64,000 bases of DNA, taken from Equus caballus (lineage: Eukaryota; Chordata; Mammalia; Perissodactyla; Equidae). Location of the stretch: NCBI RefSeq assembly GCF_041296265.1, contig NC_091693.1, forward strand, positions 23,994,001-24,058,000, in the 5' to 3' direction. Shown here in pieces: positions 20,081-38,200 of this stretch. The first letter of the stretch is position 1. Every line of letters begins with the position of its first letter. The notes below the pieces were generated by a model that was given only the letters and a program-made list of their open reading frames with translations, was not told where the DNA came from and made no database searches. The position numbers and the translations under genes were made by a program.

Positions 20081-20340
20081 AAAATTTTTGTTTACTTATT
20101 TATTTATTTGAGATTCATAATAGTTTACATCATTTGAAATTTCAGTTGTATATTATTTCTTGTCTGTCACCACATAGGTGCTTCCCTATCTCACTTATAT
20201 GTGGAATATAAACAAACACATGGACAAGGAAAATAGTTCAGTGGTTACCAGGAGAAGGGGGTGGAAGGTGGACACAGGGGGTGAAGAGCAAACAGTATTG
20301 TTAATGATTTATGTGGACATCTCATACGAAGCTCACATGC
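20080..20340 (+). mobile_element. Old L1 3' fragment
   Basis: The stretch from 20.18 kb includes tatgtggaatataaacaaac and ttcagtggttaccaggagaa, typical of an L1 3' UTR in plus orientation. Confidence 0.5.
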
Positions 20341-20379
20341 TCCTCAATGAGACAAAAACACACAACAGAGGATAGAAAT

Positions 20380-21460
20380 GACACATAGTTTCCCTTTGTT
20401 GTTTTTTGGACTGGGAGTTGGGAAGGAATTTCTCAGGTCCAAGCTCTGCAGGAGAGCTGATATGGGAGAGCACAGATGTGTCAAAGGGCCCATCATCTGA
20501 GTGTGTGTGTATTTGTGGTGTAACTGCACTGTCTTGTTGGGAGGGAAGGAGAAGCAAGAGCTGAGGGTGGAGGGTCACATCTGGACCGATTATGAACAGC
20601 CTTGAGTTCAGAGAGAAGAGTTTGGAGTTTCCCCTGAAGACAGTGAGGACCACAGAAGGATTTTGGGCAAGGAAGGGACAGATCCTGAAATAGAAGAATG
20701 ATTAGAGAGACTGATACGTGGAGGGTGAACTGGAGAAGGGAGTGTGGGCCTGCAGCTCAGAAAACAGGAAGGTGGTGGATGTGACCACACAGGCCAGATG
20801 TGTCCAGGTGTGGGCTGTGGGTTGGACTCTGTGGATGGGAGGACAGCAGGGGTCAGAGCGATTCTGGAGGCTGAATTGTATATACTGGGTGGTTGATTGA
20901 GAGGTGTAAGAGACAAGGAAGTAGAGTGACCTTCACTCCCTGCCTTGGCTGACTTGAGACATCAATGGTGCCCTCAGAGACATGGTGAACCAAGGGCTAG
21001 GGGGGATAGAGGGGCCTGGGGAGTTTGGTACAATACGCTTCTGCTCCCACAGGAAAGCACAACTCTTCCTCTTGTTCCTGGAATGTGGGTTTTTCTTCTC
21101 ACAAAGAGTCCCCTGACTGACATGCTGGTTTCTGTAAGAAGCAGGACCCCTCTCTCTATCACGTTGGGGTGAATCAGTTGAGTCATTTCTGCCTGTTGAG
21201 AGCTCCCTTTGATGCTGTGTGTCGCTCTCCACTTCAAACTGCAGAGACTGTTCAGGATTAAGATAAGAATGGTCCTCATCATAGCTCCCGTTTCAGGACA
21301 GGGATATATACAAGAACAAGAAAGGAAGTAGCTGCTAAAAACGGTCGACCCATTCAGGAAGTGGCAGTGCTATAATTTATATTAATGTTTATATGTATTT
21401 TTTATTTTCTCACTCACGTATTAACTAATTAATTGCTTAATTTAATCTACCTATTTACCT
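20380..21460. other. Unassigned interval with a hydrophobic-start reading frame
   Basis: A 102-residue minus-strand frame (20974-21282) begins MMRTILILIL and is preceded by a TATA-like atatata at about 21306-21312. It has no resemblance to the Ig receptors around it and no second exon was recognised. No paralogue was seen in the other duplicated blocks. It may be chance. Confidence 0.25.
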
Positions 21461-21464
21461 ATCC

Positions 21465-22040
21465 ATCCAGTTTTATAGAGATGTGATTGACATACATCAC
21501 TCTGAGTTTATGGTGCACAGCATAATGGCGTGACTTACACATATAGTGAAAAGATGACCACAGTAAGCTTAGTTAACATTCATCATCTCACACAGAAAAA
21601 AATAAAAGGAAAAAAATGGCTTTTTCTTGTGATGAGAACTCTTAGGATCTACTCTCTTAACTACTTTCAGATATACCCTGCAGCAGTGCTAACTACACTC
21701 ATCACATTGGACATTCCATCCCCAGTACTTATTTATCTTATAACTGGAAGTTTATACATTTTGGCCCCCTTCATCCAGTTCTCCAACCCCACCCTTACCT
21801 CTGGTTAGCGCAAATATAATCTCTTTTTCTAGGAGTTTCTTTTTTTAGATTCCACATATAAATGAGATCATACAGCATTTGTCTTTCTCTGACTTATCTC
21901 ATGTAGCATAATGCCTTCAAGGTCCATCTATGCTGTTGCAAAAGGAAGGATTTCCTTCTTTTTATGGCTGAATAATATTCCAGTGTACATTCACTTCTTT
22001 GCTCTTGATTTTGTTGCTTGTGAAAAGTGTTGATAAAAAC
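21465..22040 (-). mobile_element. L1 3'-end fragment, antisense
   Basis: L1 3' sequence similar to the 0.8 and 23.3 kb fragments (gtgattgacatacatcactc, ggctgaataatattccagtg). Confidence 0.65.
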
Positions 22041-22622
22041 TTGAACAAAGCATCTTTTAAAACGCAATTTTAAATAATAACGGTTATACATGGGAGAAAG
22101 GATCAAGTTCTACTTGAGGAAAATGAGGTGAAATATGAACCCTAATCTGATACTGCATCAGAGGCTACCCTGAGGTCCAGGTGGCCCTACCTGATGACCA
22201 GTCCCTTCCCCTGAGGTAGGTCTCATGGGAGGCCCTGCAGATCCTAATTTCAAGACAGGTTGGAGAATGAATTTGGGTTGCTGGTCCTAGGAGGGCTCTA
22301 TGATTCCAGCATTTTGTCCCCCTCTCATTATAGAGATGACAATCATCTGTCACTGGACCCCAGTTTCAGAAATTCACAGCCTCCTTCAGGTGAACACAGA
22401 GCGGGGTTAGTGTCTGGGGAGTGTGCAGGTAGAGTGTCCAGGCCGAAATAAGAACCTAGGATCCACAGGACATGCTGCTCTCCTTGTATTTCCAGAAGTG
22501 TCACCTTGGGTCCCCCAGTGCCATCTCCATCAGTCCAAACTCCTCTGCTCCCACACAGCCCTGGGCAAAACATGCTGTTCTTGATCCACACAGTAACGAG
22601 GGAATGGAGAGGACTCACTCAC

Positions 22623-22652
22623 GTGCCCAGATCCTCTGGGTAAGGCATAAAA
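22623..22652 (-). pseudogene. FCAR/NCR1-type leader exon 2 relic (copy B)
   Basis: Minus-strand reading gives LCLTQRIWA, matching the LCLGQRIQAQ signal-peptide end of FCAR, with AAG as acceptor and GTGAGTG as donor. It is in the expected place about 145 nt after leader exon 1. No downstream Ig exon was found. Confidence 0.5.
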
Positions 22653-22796
22653 CTTGAAGGAAACCACATCAGAGATGATTCATCCCCAGTGGATTCCAGT
22701 CTTCAGTGCTCCCCCACCCACAAAACCTGGTCATGTGCCGTTAAGAAGCCCAGATTTCCACCATGACCCTCTCCTCCCTTACCTTCAAGGACTCAA

Positions 22797-22830
22797 CGAG
22801 ACCCAGGAAGCTAAAGAATTTGGGGGACAT
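22797..22830 (-). pseudogene. FCAR/NCR1/LAIR-type leader exon 1, donor lost (copy B)
   Basis: Paralogue of 297-330. ATG is present and the exon reads MSPKFFSFLGL, but the splice donor is TT instead of GT. The string cacaggatgtgg sits 52-63 nt upstream. No Ig exon was found to the left between 19.5 and 22.6 kb, so only the leader part of this gene remains. Confidence 0.62.
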
Positions 22831-22881
22831 GGTGCTACTTCTGTTGGACAAGAGACAGATGCTGAGCAGAGCTGAAGAATT

Positions 22882-22893
22882 CACAGGATGTGG
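22882..22893 (-). promoter_or_regulatory. ETS-type motif before leader relic B
   Basis: The string cacaggatgtgg lies 52-63 nt upstream of the ATG at 22830. Confidence 0.3.
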
Positions 22894-23289
22894 TGGGCGA
22901 GGTCCCCACATCATAGATTGTACAGTCCACAAGGTGCCTGTCACACAGGAAGGAGCTGCTTCTCACCCAAGGATGTCAAGGGCTGAGGGTCTAACTTGAG
23001 CTACGTCACAGAACACGTCCCCTGTCTAAATTATCACATTTATTTTTCCTAAACTCTACAATCACGTAAGTATTTTAACAGATATGGCTGCATTTTGTAA
23101 AGCATAGTTGTTATTCAGTTTATAACATGCAATATTCCCTTCTCCAGCTAATATATAAACATTAACATTATGCAACTCTTTGCAGAATGAATATCTAATG
23201 TTTCTCCTACTGATATTTTTTAGGCATTGTACTAGCTGCAAAATTTTTACTTCTGTGGAAAAAAAAAGTTAACTAGAAACTTTGTTTCT

Positions 23290-25050
23290 TTTCCCCCAGC
23301 TTTATTGGGATATAATTGACAAAATGCAATTGTAGTATTTAAGATGTACATCTTGATTTTGTGATACATATGTACATTTTGAAAAGATCACCATGTCAAG
23401 CTAGTTAACATATCCATCACCTCACATAGTTAACATTTGTGTGTTTGTGTGTTTGTGTGTTTTGGGAACTCTTGAGAAATCTAAGTACATTTTGAGTATA
23501 TAATACATTATTATTAACTATAGTCACCACACCATACATTAGGTCTCCAGAACTTATTCATCTTACAACTGAGAGTTTATAACATTTGATCAATATGTCT
23601 TCTTTTTCCCCAGCTCCAATTCTCTGGTAACCACCGTTCTGCTGTGTGTTACTATGAATTCAGCTTTTTTTCTTCTACATATAAGTGAAATCATGCAATA
23701 TTTTTTTTTCTCTATCTGGCTTATTTCACTTAGCATAATGTCCTACAGGTTCATGCATGTTGTCATAAACGGCAGAACTTCCTTCTTTTCTGAAGACTGA
23801 ATAATATCCCATTGTGTGTGTATACATATATAATTATATCACATTTTCTAATCCATACTTCTGTTGGACACTCGTGTTTTTCCCATATCTTGGCTATTGT
23901 GAATGCACTGCTGCAATGAACATGGGCTGCAGATATCTCTTCGAGATCCTGATTTCACTTTCTTTTTCTATATCCCCAGAGTGGCATTGCTGGATCACAA
24001 GGTAGTTGTATTTTCAGTTTTCTGAGGAAGCTCCATAGCAGCTGCAGCGCCCCTTAGTGGGGAGGTTGAAAGCAGTGTCTGTGGGCTGGTTGAGATCCCG
24101 AGTTGTCTGCTGTGAACTCCTCTCCATTTCTTGGCTCTTTGCTGCCCCTAGAGGATCCAGTCATGGTGATTCCCTCTGCAGAACAGAAAGGGGCTTTCAG
24201 GCAGCCCCTGGAAAGGCTGCGTAAGAGACGCTCACATTGCTCTCTTTCCCCCCGGGAGGAATCGCAGGAGGAGGGGGTCTCTCTGTGTGCTGAGCTCGTG
24301 GGAAGGTGATGTGGGCGAGGTGAAGCTGTTCTCTCTACCCTTTTCAATGTGGTTCTTCCATTTCCTGCTCCAGCAGCATGCTGAGACCTCACACCTGGAC
24401 TCCACAGCTTTCATAACGATATTTATGTCTGTGGATGGTGGTTAAATCATGATTTCTGGGGGTGATGAGTGCTGGGCCCTCCTATCTCACCATCTTGCTG
24501 AGGTGCATCACTGTCATTTTATATTGCATTTCCTAATGACTAATGATGGTGAGAATATTTTCCTGTTCTCCTTGTCTATTTGTAAAAATATTTCTTATTT
24601 GAAAAATATCTTTTCTATAGAAATGTATACTCAAGTGCTTAGAACATTTTTTTAAATACAATTTTTTTTGGTGGTTGAGTTGTTTGTATCTTTACATATC
24701 CTACAGCAGACCATTGTCCAATATATAGTATGCAAATATTTTCTCCAATTCTGTACATTGTCTGTTCACTTTCTTGAGAGTGTTCTTTGATCCACACCCA
24801 TTTTTAATTTTGATGAACTCCTATGTATGTGGGGGTGTTTTTTTGTTTTATTGTGATTTTAATGTTCTTTCTAAGAAAACATTGGAAATCTAAGGTCATG
24901 AAGATTTACCCCTATGTTTTCTTCCAAGTTATATAATCTTTGCTGTTATACTGATCCATTTTGAGGTCGTTTCAGTGTATGGTATGTGGGGAGGGTCCAA
25001 CTTCATTCTTTTGCATGTTTTCTTTTTTCATTCAGTAATCCAACACTGTT
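23290..25050 (-). mobile_element. L1 3'-end fragment, antisense, copy B
   Basis: Same element and truncation as 810-2800 but without the internal ERE. Confidence 0.8.
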
Positions 25051-26599
25051 TGTCAAAGACACCAAGTCTTAGCGATACTGTGTCTGTTTCTCATGGTCAA
25101 GCACCCAGTGAGTTTCCGTCTAGGAATTGAATCAAAATGAGCCTGACCCCAATATCTGGCATCCTCTGCACACAGCTGCCTTTCCCTGATTCCCCCTCAT
25201 TGGAGTCCAAGAAGCGACTAGGCCACCTGAGTATTGTTCAGTCTGGCACCAATCCCTGTGTGATCCTTAAAGTGATGGGGTTGTTCCCATCTCTGAAATA
25301 ACTTCCTTGTCCATATTGGAGGAGTCCATGATGATTCAGATTATTTGAACAAAATGAGATCACAAATTCTAATGGCAATTAAAATTTTTCAATTGCACAT
25401 CAGCCAATACTGGGCACGGTGTTTCCTCCTCTGAGGCCCAGTGTCTCCCCCAGGCAGGGACCCATTGTTTGACTGGACTTTGTGAGGCTAATCAGGCATG
25501 GGGTGATCATGTTTTGAGACAACACATGGTCAAGGTGTGACATATTTGCTACAACACATCAACAGCCACTTTGTTGGAAGTTCAACGCCTGGTTCAGACT
25601 GTGGATCTCCCCCTCTACTTCAATCCCAGCTTGCTAAATTGTATAGAAAATAGAGATAGGTTACAAAATAGAAATGAACTGTTTACCCTTATGACAACCA
25701 GACTTGTGTCACCCGATGAAGGTCAAGAAGAACATCCCCAGATTCCCAGCAGTCCCTGTGTTTTCTATTTGAATAAACTTTTCAAAATTACATATATTTA
25801 ACCACTAAATAGATCACATCAGAGTCTTTCCCTTCTTTTATTTATTGGATTTATCTTAGGTATGCCCACCTAATGACAAACGATGTCTCTTTCTGAACTT
25901 TATATAATGAAATGGCCCTGTATGCCTCCTATGACAATCTTTCATTTGCTTATCACCATGTTTGAAGGTCGACATACATCGCTCTTTGTAGATTTAATCT
26001 GTGCATTTGCAGTGCCATGTGATATTCCATGGTAGACATATACGACCAATCGTTCTTTTTTTAATGTATGGATCTTTTGTGTTTTATGGATGTTTTCTAA
26101 ATAAGAGCCTCTCCTATCAATGTTCTTGTGAGTGTAACTTATGCTGACACACACATATCCCTCTAGGGTATATGCTTCATGGTCATAGCTCTGTGTATTT
26201 TCCTTTTAACTAGATAATTCTCATATATTCCCCAAATTGGTTGAAGTAACCTTTACTCCCATTGCTAATGTATTGGAATTATAAGTAAGCCCTATTATCT
26301 CCCACACTGGGTTTTTTCAATTTGCCTCTCACGTGGATGTGCTAGGATTATGGTGTCATAATTCCACTGAAACTGTGGCATAACACAGCAGTAGAAATTA
26401 TCACTGTCTCTAAAATAGAATGAAATACAGACCTACGCAGCACTAATAAGGAGGTGTGTCGCAGATGGCCCTTAAACATTTGTGAGGATGATTCTGCCCG
26501 TCTCTTCTCAACTCTGCATTCAGTGAAGTCACATTTGCACTTTGTTCTTGGTCTTGAAGAGAGGATTTACACCACAGAAACTGGCAAATTCCACAAATC

Positions 26600-27165
26600 A
26601 GTGATGGTTTTCTATTTTATTGCGTAACATTGGATTATAACATTATATAGCTTTCAGATGTACATCATAATGTATTTTGAATTCTGTGTAGATTACATCA
26701 TCTTCACCACCCAAAAACTAATTATAGTCCATCCCCTCACATGTGAACCTAATCACTCCTTTTGCCCTCCCCCTCCCCCCTTCCTCTATGGTAACCACCA
26801 ATCCAATCTCCATTGCTATGTGTTTGTTTGTCATTGTTTTTATTGTCTACTTATGAGTGAGATCATATGGTATTTGACTTTCTCCCTCTGACTTATTTCA
26901 CTTAGCATAATACCCTCAAGGTCCATCTATGTTGTCACAAATGGCCGGATTTCATCATTTCTTATGGCTGAGTAGTATTCCACTGTGTATAGATACCACA
27001 TCTTCTTTATCCACTCGTCCCTTGATGGGCACCTACATTGCTTCCAAGTCTTGGTTATTGTGAATAATGCTGCAATCAACATAGGGGTGCATGTATCTTT
27101 ATGCATTGGTGTTTTCAAGTTCTTTGAATAAATACCCAGCAGTGGGATAGCTGGATTTTTTAAAG
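26600..27165 (-). mobile_element. L1 3'-end fragment, antisense
   Basis: Starts tattttattgcgtaacattg and ends near taaatacccagcagtgggat. It lies at the place where the paralogous 11.25 kb region has an ERE instead. Confidence 0.75.
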
Positions 27166-27466
27166 GAGTTTTTTCAGTGGCAGCACACCATTAAGTTGTC
27201 ACCTCAAACACCAATGTGTTGATTCCAAGTGATGACATTTCTGGAAAAATGACATAGTTGGCGTATGGTGAAGAGAGAAAGGATCATGGGATCCAGAGAG
27301 GATGGTAGGCATAGTTTCAGATTTATCTTGTCCAGAATACAATCTGATTTTTGCCCCTTTATTCAGTTACTGAAACCAGGTGAAGTCCTGTGGACTGAAG
27401 ATATGGAGACTCAACAACGTGCATCTGGTAATGTGTTTGTTGCAAGTAAAGAAAATTGTATTACAG

Positions 27467-27690
27467 GGGGCTGGCCCCGTGGCCGAGTGGTTAAGTTCGC
27501 GCGCTCCGCTGCAGGCGGCCCAGTGTTTCGTTGGTTCGAATCCTGGGCGCGGACATGGCACTGCTCATCAGACCATGCTGAGGCAGCGTCCCACATGCCA
27601 CAACTAGAAGAAACCACAACGAAGAATATACAACTATGTACGGGGGGCTTTGGGGAGAAAAAGGAAAAAATAAAATCTTTAAAAAAAAAA
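27467..27690 (+). mobile_element. ERE1 SINE with perfect target-site duplication
   Basis: tRNA-derived head with A-box-like gtggccgagtggttaag and B-box-like ggttcgaatcc, a body, and an A-rich tail. The flanking 19-bp repeat aaagaaaattgtattacag is at 27448-27466 and 27691-27709. Near-consensus sequence and a perfect duplication suggest a young insertion. Confidence 0.93.
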
Positions 27691-28037
27691 AAAGAAAATT
27701 GTATTACAGAACAGTGTTTAAGAACATGAGGTTTTACATGTGGACCCAAACCAGCCACGAAGGATGTACCCTCATGTGATAGGGGTGAGAAAAAGGGAGA
27801 GCCAGTCAACGAAAGCCAACGATGGTAGGGAGAGAAAATACAAATTTAATGGAGGGAGCATCCTGTACAGGGAGCACTCGAGACATTTTCCTGAATCTAA
27901 ACCAGGTTTACATCCCTCAACATTTTCAGCAGACAGATCCCCAAACTTATGGTCCAGATTTACTTTCAACCTCCTGGGATCATCAGACTTGTTCTAATTC
28001 TCCACCACTCTGAATGGTGCAGTGTTCCCTCTTGTGT

Positions 28038-33412
<5,375 letters not shown>

Positions 33413-33482
33413 GGCATCTCCTCCCTGTTGCCCCAGCTGTACAGATGGAGGAGACCACAGTGCCCGGCAGGACAGACAGATG

Positions 33483-33494
33483 CACAGGATGTGG
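33483..33494 (-). promoter_or_regulatory. ETS-type motif upstream of the pseudogene leader
   Basis: The string cacaggatgtgg lies 71-82 nt upstream of the ATG at 33412. It is retained although the gene body is broken. Confidence 0.35.
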
Positions 33495-34572
33495 CCATTT
33501 GGAGGCTGTTCCTCTTCCTCATGGGGTTATCATGTCAGCAGCCCCACAGACAGGGGAACAGCACCCCTTCAAGGAGCCTGGTACCCATTTACAGTTTGGA
33601 GCAGCAAATAGACACAGAGAACCTCCTTCCAGTTGAGGTGACCCAGGGCATGTGCTTGCCCTGCAAAGCCTCCCCCATGGGGTCTCCTTCATTCTCAGCC
33701 CATCCATCAGAACATCCCTGTGGGATCCTCACCATGGACAGTGGTCATCCAGGCCCTGGAGATGCTTCAAGGACGATGCAGGTTCCTGCTGCCTGCAGAG
33801 CTCAGATCAGCAGAGACACACACTCAGCATCTAGCTGCACAGTTCAGGTCAAGGTCATTGTGACAATGAGCACAGGCTAGAAATGCAGTGAAATAAGGGA
33901 AGGAAACATTGCCCCTCTCCTGGTTCCGGAGTGTGGGCTTTCTTTCCATCACAACCACGTTTGCAGACTTCTCTTTTTTCTTGCAACAGCGTCCACCCCC
34001 ATCTCTCTGGTAACAAACCTCTGAGTCATTCCTGCCACCTCACCGCCCCTGTTTCCTCAGGAAGAGCTCTCCTCCTCATGCTAGGGTCGTGTCTTCACTT
34101 TAGGGGTCAACAAATGGGTTAGTGCTCTAATTTGAGAGGCAAATCTGATTATCATTTAAACAACCCTCCTTCATAAACTACCCATGTGACCTTGAGCAGT
34201 AACACAAGATCCCTGGGCCTCAGTTTCCAGGTTTGAGCAGGTTGTCATGAACCCCAATCCTCAGAGTGATTGTGGGGTCGGTGGTGCTCTAAACATGGCA
34301 GGAACCACCAGAATTCTAGTTTTTAGCCATCACCATACATACGCGCCCCTTTCGCCCTTTTGCCCTTCCAGATTCCCTTTCCCTGTAGTACCTACCAATC
34401 TGTTGTCCCTATTTATGTGTTTGTTTGCTGTATCTTCCACATATGAGTGAAATCATACCATGTTTGTCTTTCTCCATCTGACTTATTTCGCTTAGCGTAA
34501 CGACCTCAAGGTCCATCCATGTTGTCTCAAATGCAATGATTTCATCTTTTTTTTGGCTGAGCAGTATTCCAT

Positions 34573-34574
<2 letters not shown>

Positions 34575-34620
<46 letters not shown>

Positions 34621-34622
34621 GT
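34575..34622. repeat. (GT)n(AT)n microsatellite
   Basis: A run of gt units followed by at units inside the L1 3' region. Confidence 0.9.
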
Positions 34623-35097
34623 TACTTTGTATATATACAATTACTATATATGTATACCACACCTTCCTTATCCATTCGTCCTTTGATGGACACTCGGGTG
34701 GCCTCCAAGTCTTGGCTATTGTGAATAATGTTGCAATGAATATGCAGGCGTATATGTCTTTTTGAATTAGTGTTTTGATGTTCTTAGTATAAATATGCAG
34801 AGGTGGAATAGCTAGATCATATGGTATTTATATTTTTAACATTTTGAGAAATCTCCATACTGTTTTCCATAGTGCCTGCACAAGTTCGCGAGCCCACCAG
34901 CAGTGCTTGAGAAATCCCTTTTCTCCATATCTTCTCCGTTTGTTGTCTTGTTCTTTATAGCCATTCTGATGGGGGTAGGTGATATCTCATTGTAGTTTTG
35001 ATTTGCGTTTCCCTAATAATTAGTGATGGTGAACATCTGTTCATGTGCCTGTTGGCCATCTGTATATCTTCTATGGAAAAACATCTGTTCTTATCCT

Positions 35098-35293
35098 GTT
35101 TTTTTGTTTTTTGTTTCTTGTTTTGCTGAGGAAGATTCACCCTGAGCTAGCATCTGTGCCAATCTTCCTCTATTTTGTATGTGGGCTGCCACCCCAGCAT
35201 GATCACCGAGGAGTGGTGTTGGTCCACCTAACCCAGGCCACAGAAACAGATCATGCCAATCTTAACCACTACGTCATGGGGCTGGCCCTCCTC
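35098..35293 (-). mobile_element. ERE-type SINE within the long L1
   Basis: Antisense ERE body (gaggaagattcaccctgagc to gtcatggggctggccc) interrupts the L1 3' region, which resumes with ctgcccatttttttgatcgg. Confidence 0.8.
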
Positions 35294-38200
35294 TGCCCAT
35301 TTTTTTGATCGGGTTGTTTGTTCTTTTGTTGTTGAGTTGTATGAGTTCTTTATGTATTTTGGAAATGAACGCCTTGTTGGATATATGATTTGCAAATTTT
35401 TATCCACGTTGATGTGTTGTTTTTCTTTTTGTTCATGATTTCCTTTGCTGTGAGGAAGCTTTTTAGTTTGATGTTGTCCCAATTGTTTACTTTTTCTTTT
35501 GTTTCCCTTCCCTGAGGAGACGTGGTATTCAAAACCATACTGCTAAGACGAATGACAAAGGGTACTGTGTATGTTTTCTTCTAGGATTTTTATGATTTCA
35601 AGTCTTACATTCAAGTCTTTAATCCATTTAGAGTTAATTTTGGGGTATGGGGTAAGATAACAGTCTACTTTCATTCTTTTGCATGTGGCTGTCCAGGTTT
35701 CCTAACACCATTTATTGAAGAGACTTTCCTTTTTCCATTGTTATTTTCAGGCATGTTTGTCTAAAATTAGTTTTCCATAGATGTGTGGGTTTATTTTGGG
35801 GCTCTCGATTTGATTCCATTGATCTCTGTGTCTGTTTATGTGCCAGTACCATGCTTTTTTGATTCCTGTAGCTTTGTAGCATATTTTGAATTCAGGGAAT
35901 GTGATACCCCCAACTTTGTTCTTTTTTCTCAGCATTTCTTTGGCTATTTGGGGTCTTTTTCATTCCATATAAACTTTAGGATTCTTTGTTCTATTTCCAT
36001 GAGGAAGGTCATTGATATTCTGATTGGGATTGCATCGAATCTGTAGATTGCTTTAGGTAATATGGCCATTTTGACTGTTTATTCTTCCAATCCATGTACG
36101 TGGACTCTCTCACCATTTCTTTAAGTTTCCTTCAATTTCTTTCAGTAACGTCTCATAGTTTTCAGTGTGTAAGTCTTTCATCTCCTTGATTAAATTTATT
36201 CCTAGTTGTGTTTTTGGTTGTGAAACTCAATGAGATTTTATTCTTCATTTCTCCTCTTGCTAGTTTGTCATTAGTGTCTAGGGATGTGACTGATTTTTAT
36301 GTTGATTTTGTTCTCTGCAACTTTACTGTATTCCTTAATTATTTTCAATAGCTTTTGATAAATTCTTTATGGTTTTCCCTGTATAGAATCATGTCACCTG
36401 CAAATAGGTACAGCTTTGCTTCTTCTTTTAAATTAAAATCCCTTTTATTTCTTTTGTTGCCTAATTGCTCTTGCTAAAACTTCCAGTACTATCTTGAATA
36501 AGAGTGGTGAGAGTGGACACCCTTGACTTGTTTCTGTTGTCAGAGGAATAGCTGTCAGTTTTTCACCACTGAGTGTAACGGCAGTGAGTTTGTCTTTATG
36601 GCATTGCTTTTGTGGAGGTACTTTCTCCCATACCCATTTTGTTGAGAGTTTTATCATAAATAGATGCTGCATCTTGTCAAATGTACCTATTGAGATGATC
36701 ATGTGACTTTTATTCTTCATTTTGATAATGTGGTGTATCACGTTGATTGATTTGCAGATGTTCAACCATCCCCATGTTTCTGAAATAAACCCACTTGATT
36801 CTGGTGTATGATCCTTGTAATGTATTGCTGTATTCAATTTGATAATATTTTGTTGAGGATTATTGCATCTATGTTCACCAGTGATATTGGCCTGCCATTT
36901 TCTTTTTGTGTGTTGTCTTTGTCTGGTTTTGGTATCAGGGTAATGTTAGCTTTGTAGAATGAGTTAGGAAGCATGCTCTCTTTTTCAATTTTTTGGACGT
37001 GTTTGAGAAGGATAGGTATTAAATCTTCTTTGAATGTTTGGTAGAATTCTCCAGATAAGCCATCTTCTCCTGGACTTCTGTTTTTTGGGTGGTTTCAATG
37101 TCTTTACTTGTGATTGGTCTATTCAGATTCTCTTTCTTCTTAACTCAGTTTTGGGAGGTTGTATGATTGTAAGAATGTATCCGTTTCATCTAGGTTAACC
37201 TGTATGTTGGCATATAACATTTCAGAGTATTCTCTCATAATCCCTTGTATTTCAGTGTTTTCTGTTGCAATTTCTTCTCTTTCAGTTCTCACTTTACTTA
37301 CCTGAGTCTTCTCTCCCTGTTTTTCTTAGTGAGTCTGGCAAAATTTTTGTCAATTTTGTTTATCTTCTCAAAGATGCAGCTCTTAGTTTCATTGATCCAT
37401 TCTGTTGTCTTTTTAGTCTCTATTTCATTTATTTCCGATCCGATTTTTATTATTTCCTTTCTTCTACTGAATTTGGGTTTTGTTTGTTCTTTTTTCCCTA
37501 GTTCTTTTATATATAGCGTTAGATTGTTCATTTGAGATTTTTTTTTTAGGTAGGCCTGTATTGCTATAAACTTCTTTCATGGTACTGCTTTCGCTGCATC
37601 CCATAAGAGTTGTTATGCTGTGTTTTCATTTTGATCTTTCTCCAGGTATTTTTTAATTTCTCTTTTGATTTTTTTCATTGATCCAATAGTTGTTCAGTAT
37701 TGTCTAGTCTTCACATATTTGCGACTTTCCCAACTTTCTTGTGGTAGTTCATTTCTAGTTTCATACCATTGTTGAAAAGATGCTTAATAGGATTTCAATC
37801 TTCTTAAATTTATTGATGTTTATTTTGTTTCCCAACATATGGTCTACCTTTGAGAATGTTCCATGTGCTCTTGAGAAGAATGTGTGTTCTGTTGCTTTTG
37901 GAAGGTATGTTCTCTATATATCTATTAAGTCCATCTGGTCTAGTGTTTCATTTAAGGCCATGTTTTCTTATTGACTTTCTGTCTGGATGATCTATCCATT
38001 GACGTAAGTGCTTTGCTAAAGTCCCTTACTATTATTGTCTTACTGTTAGTTTCTCCCTTTGGGTCTGTTAATAGTCGCTTTATATGCTTTGGTGCTCTTA
38101 TGTTAGGTGAATATATGTTGCTAAGTGTTTTGTCTTCTTGGTGGAATGTTACATTTATTATTATATAAGGTTTATTTTTATCTATTGATATCTTTTTCGG

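Larger units (their letters stand above)
22490..25975. repeat. Segmental duplication, copy B of the leader/L1 block
   Basis: Partner of 1-3710. It continues without a break into 25.98-28.2 kb, which pairs with 10.5-12.3 kb. It lacks the ERE SINE present in copy A at 2.49-2.68 kb. Confidence 0.75.

Noticed and set aside
27467-27580. tRNA-like gene (A and B boxes)
   Set aside because: It is the tRNA-derived head of an ERE SINE with an A-rich tail and target-site repeats, not a tRNA gene. The same holds for 44.1 and 57.6 kb.
36445-37531. Reverse-transcriptase-like frames
   Set aside because: Parts of a broken antisense L1 ORF2, not a host gene.
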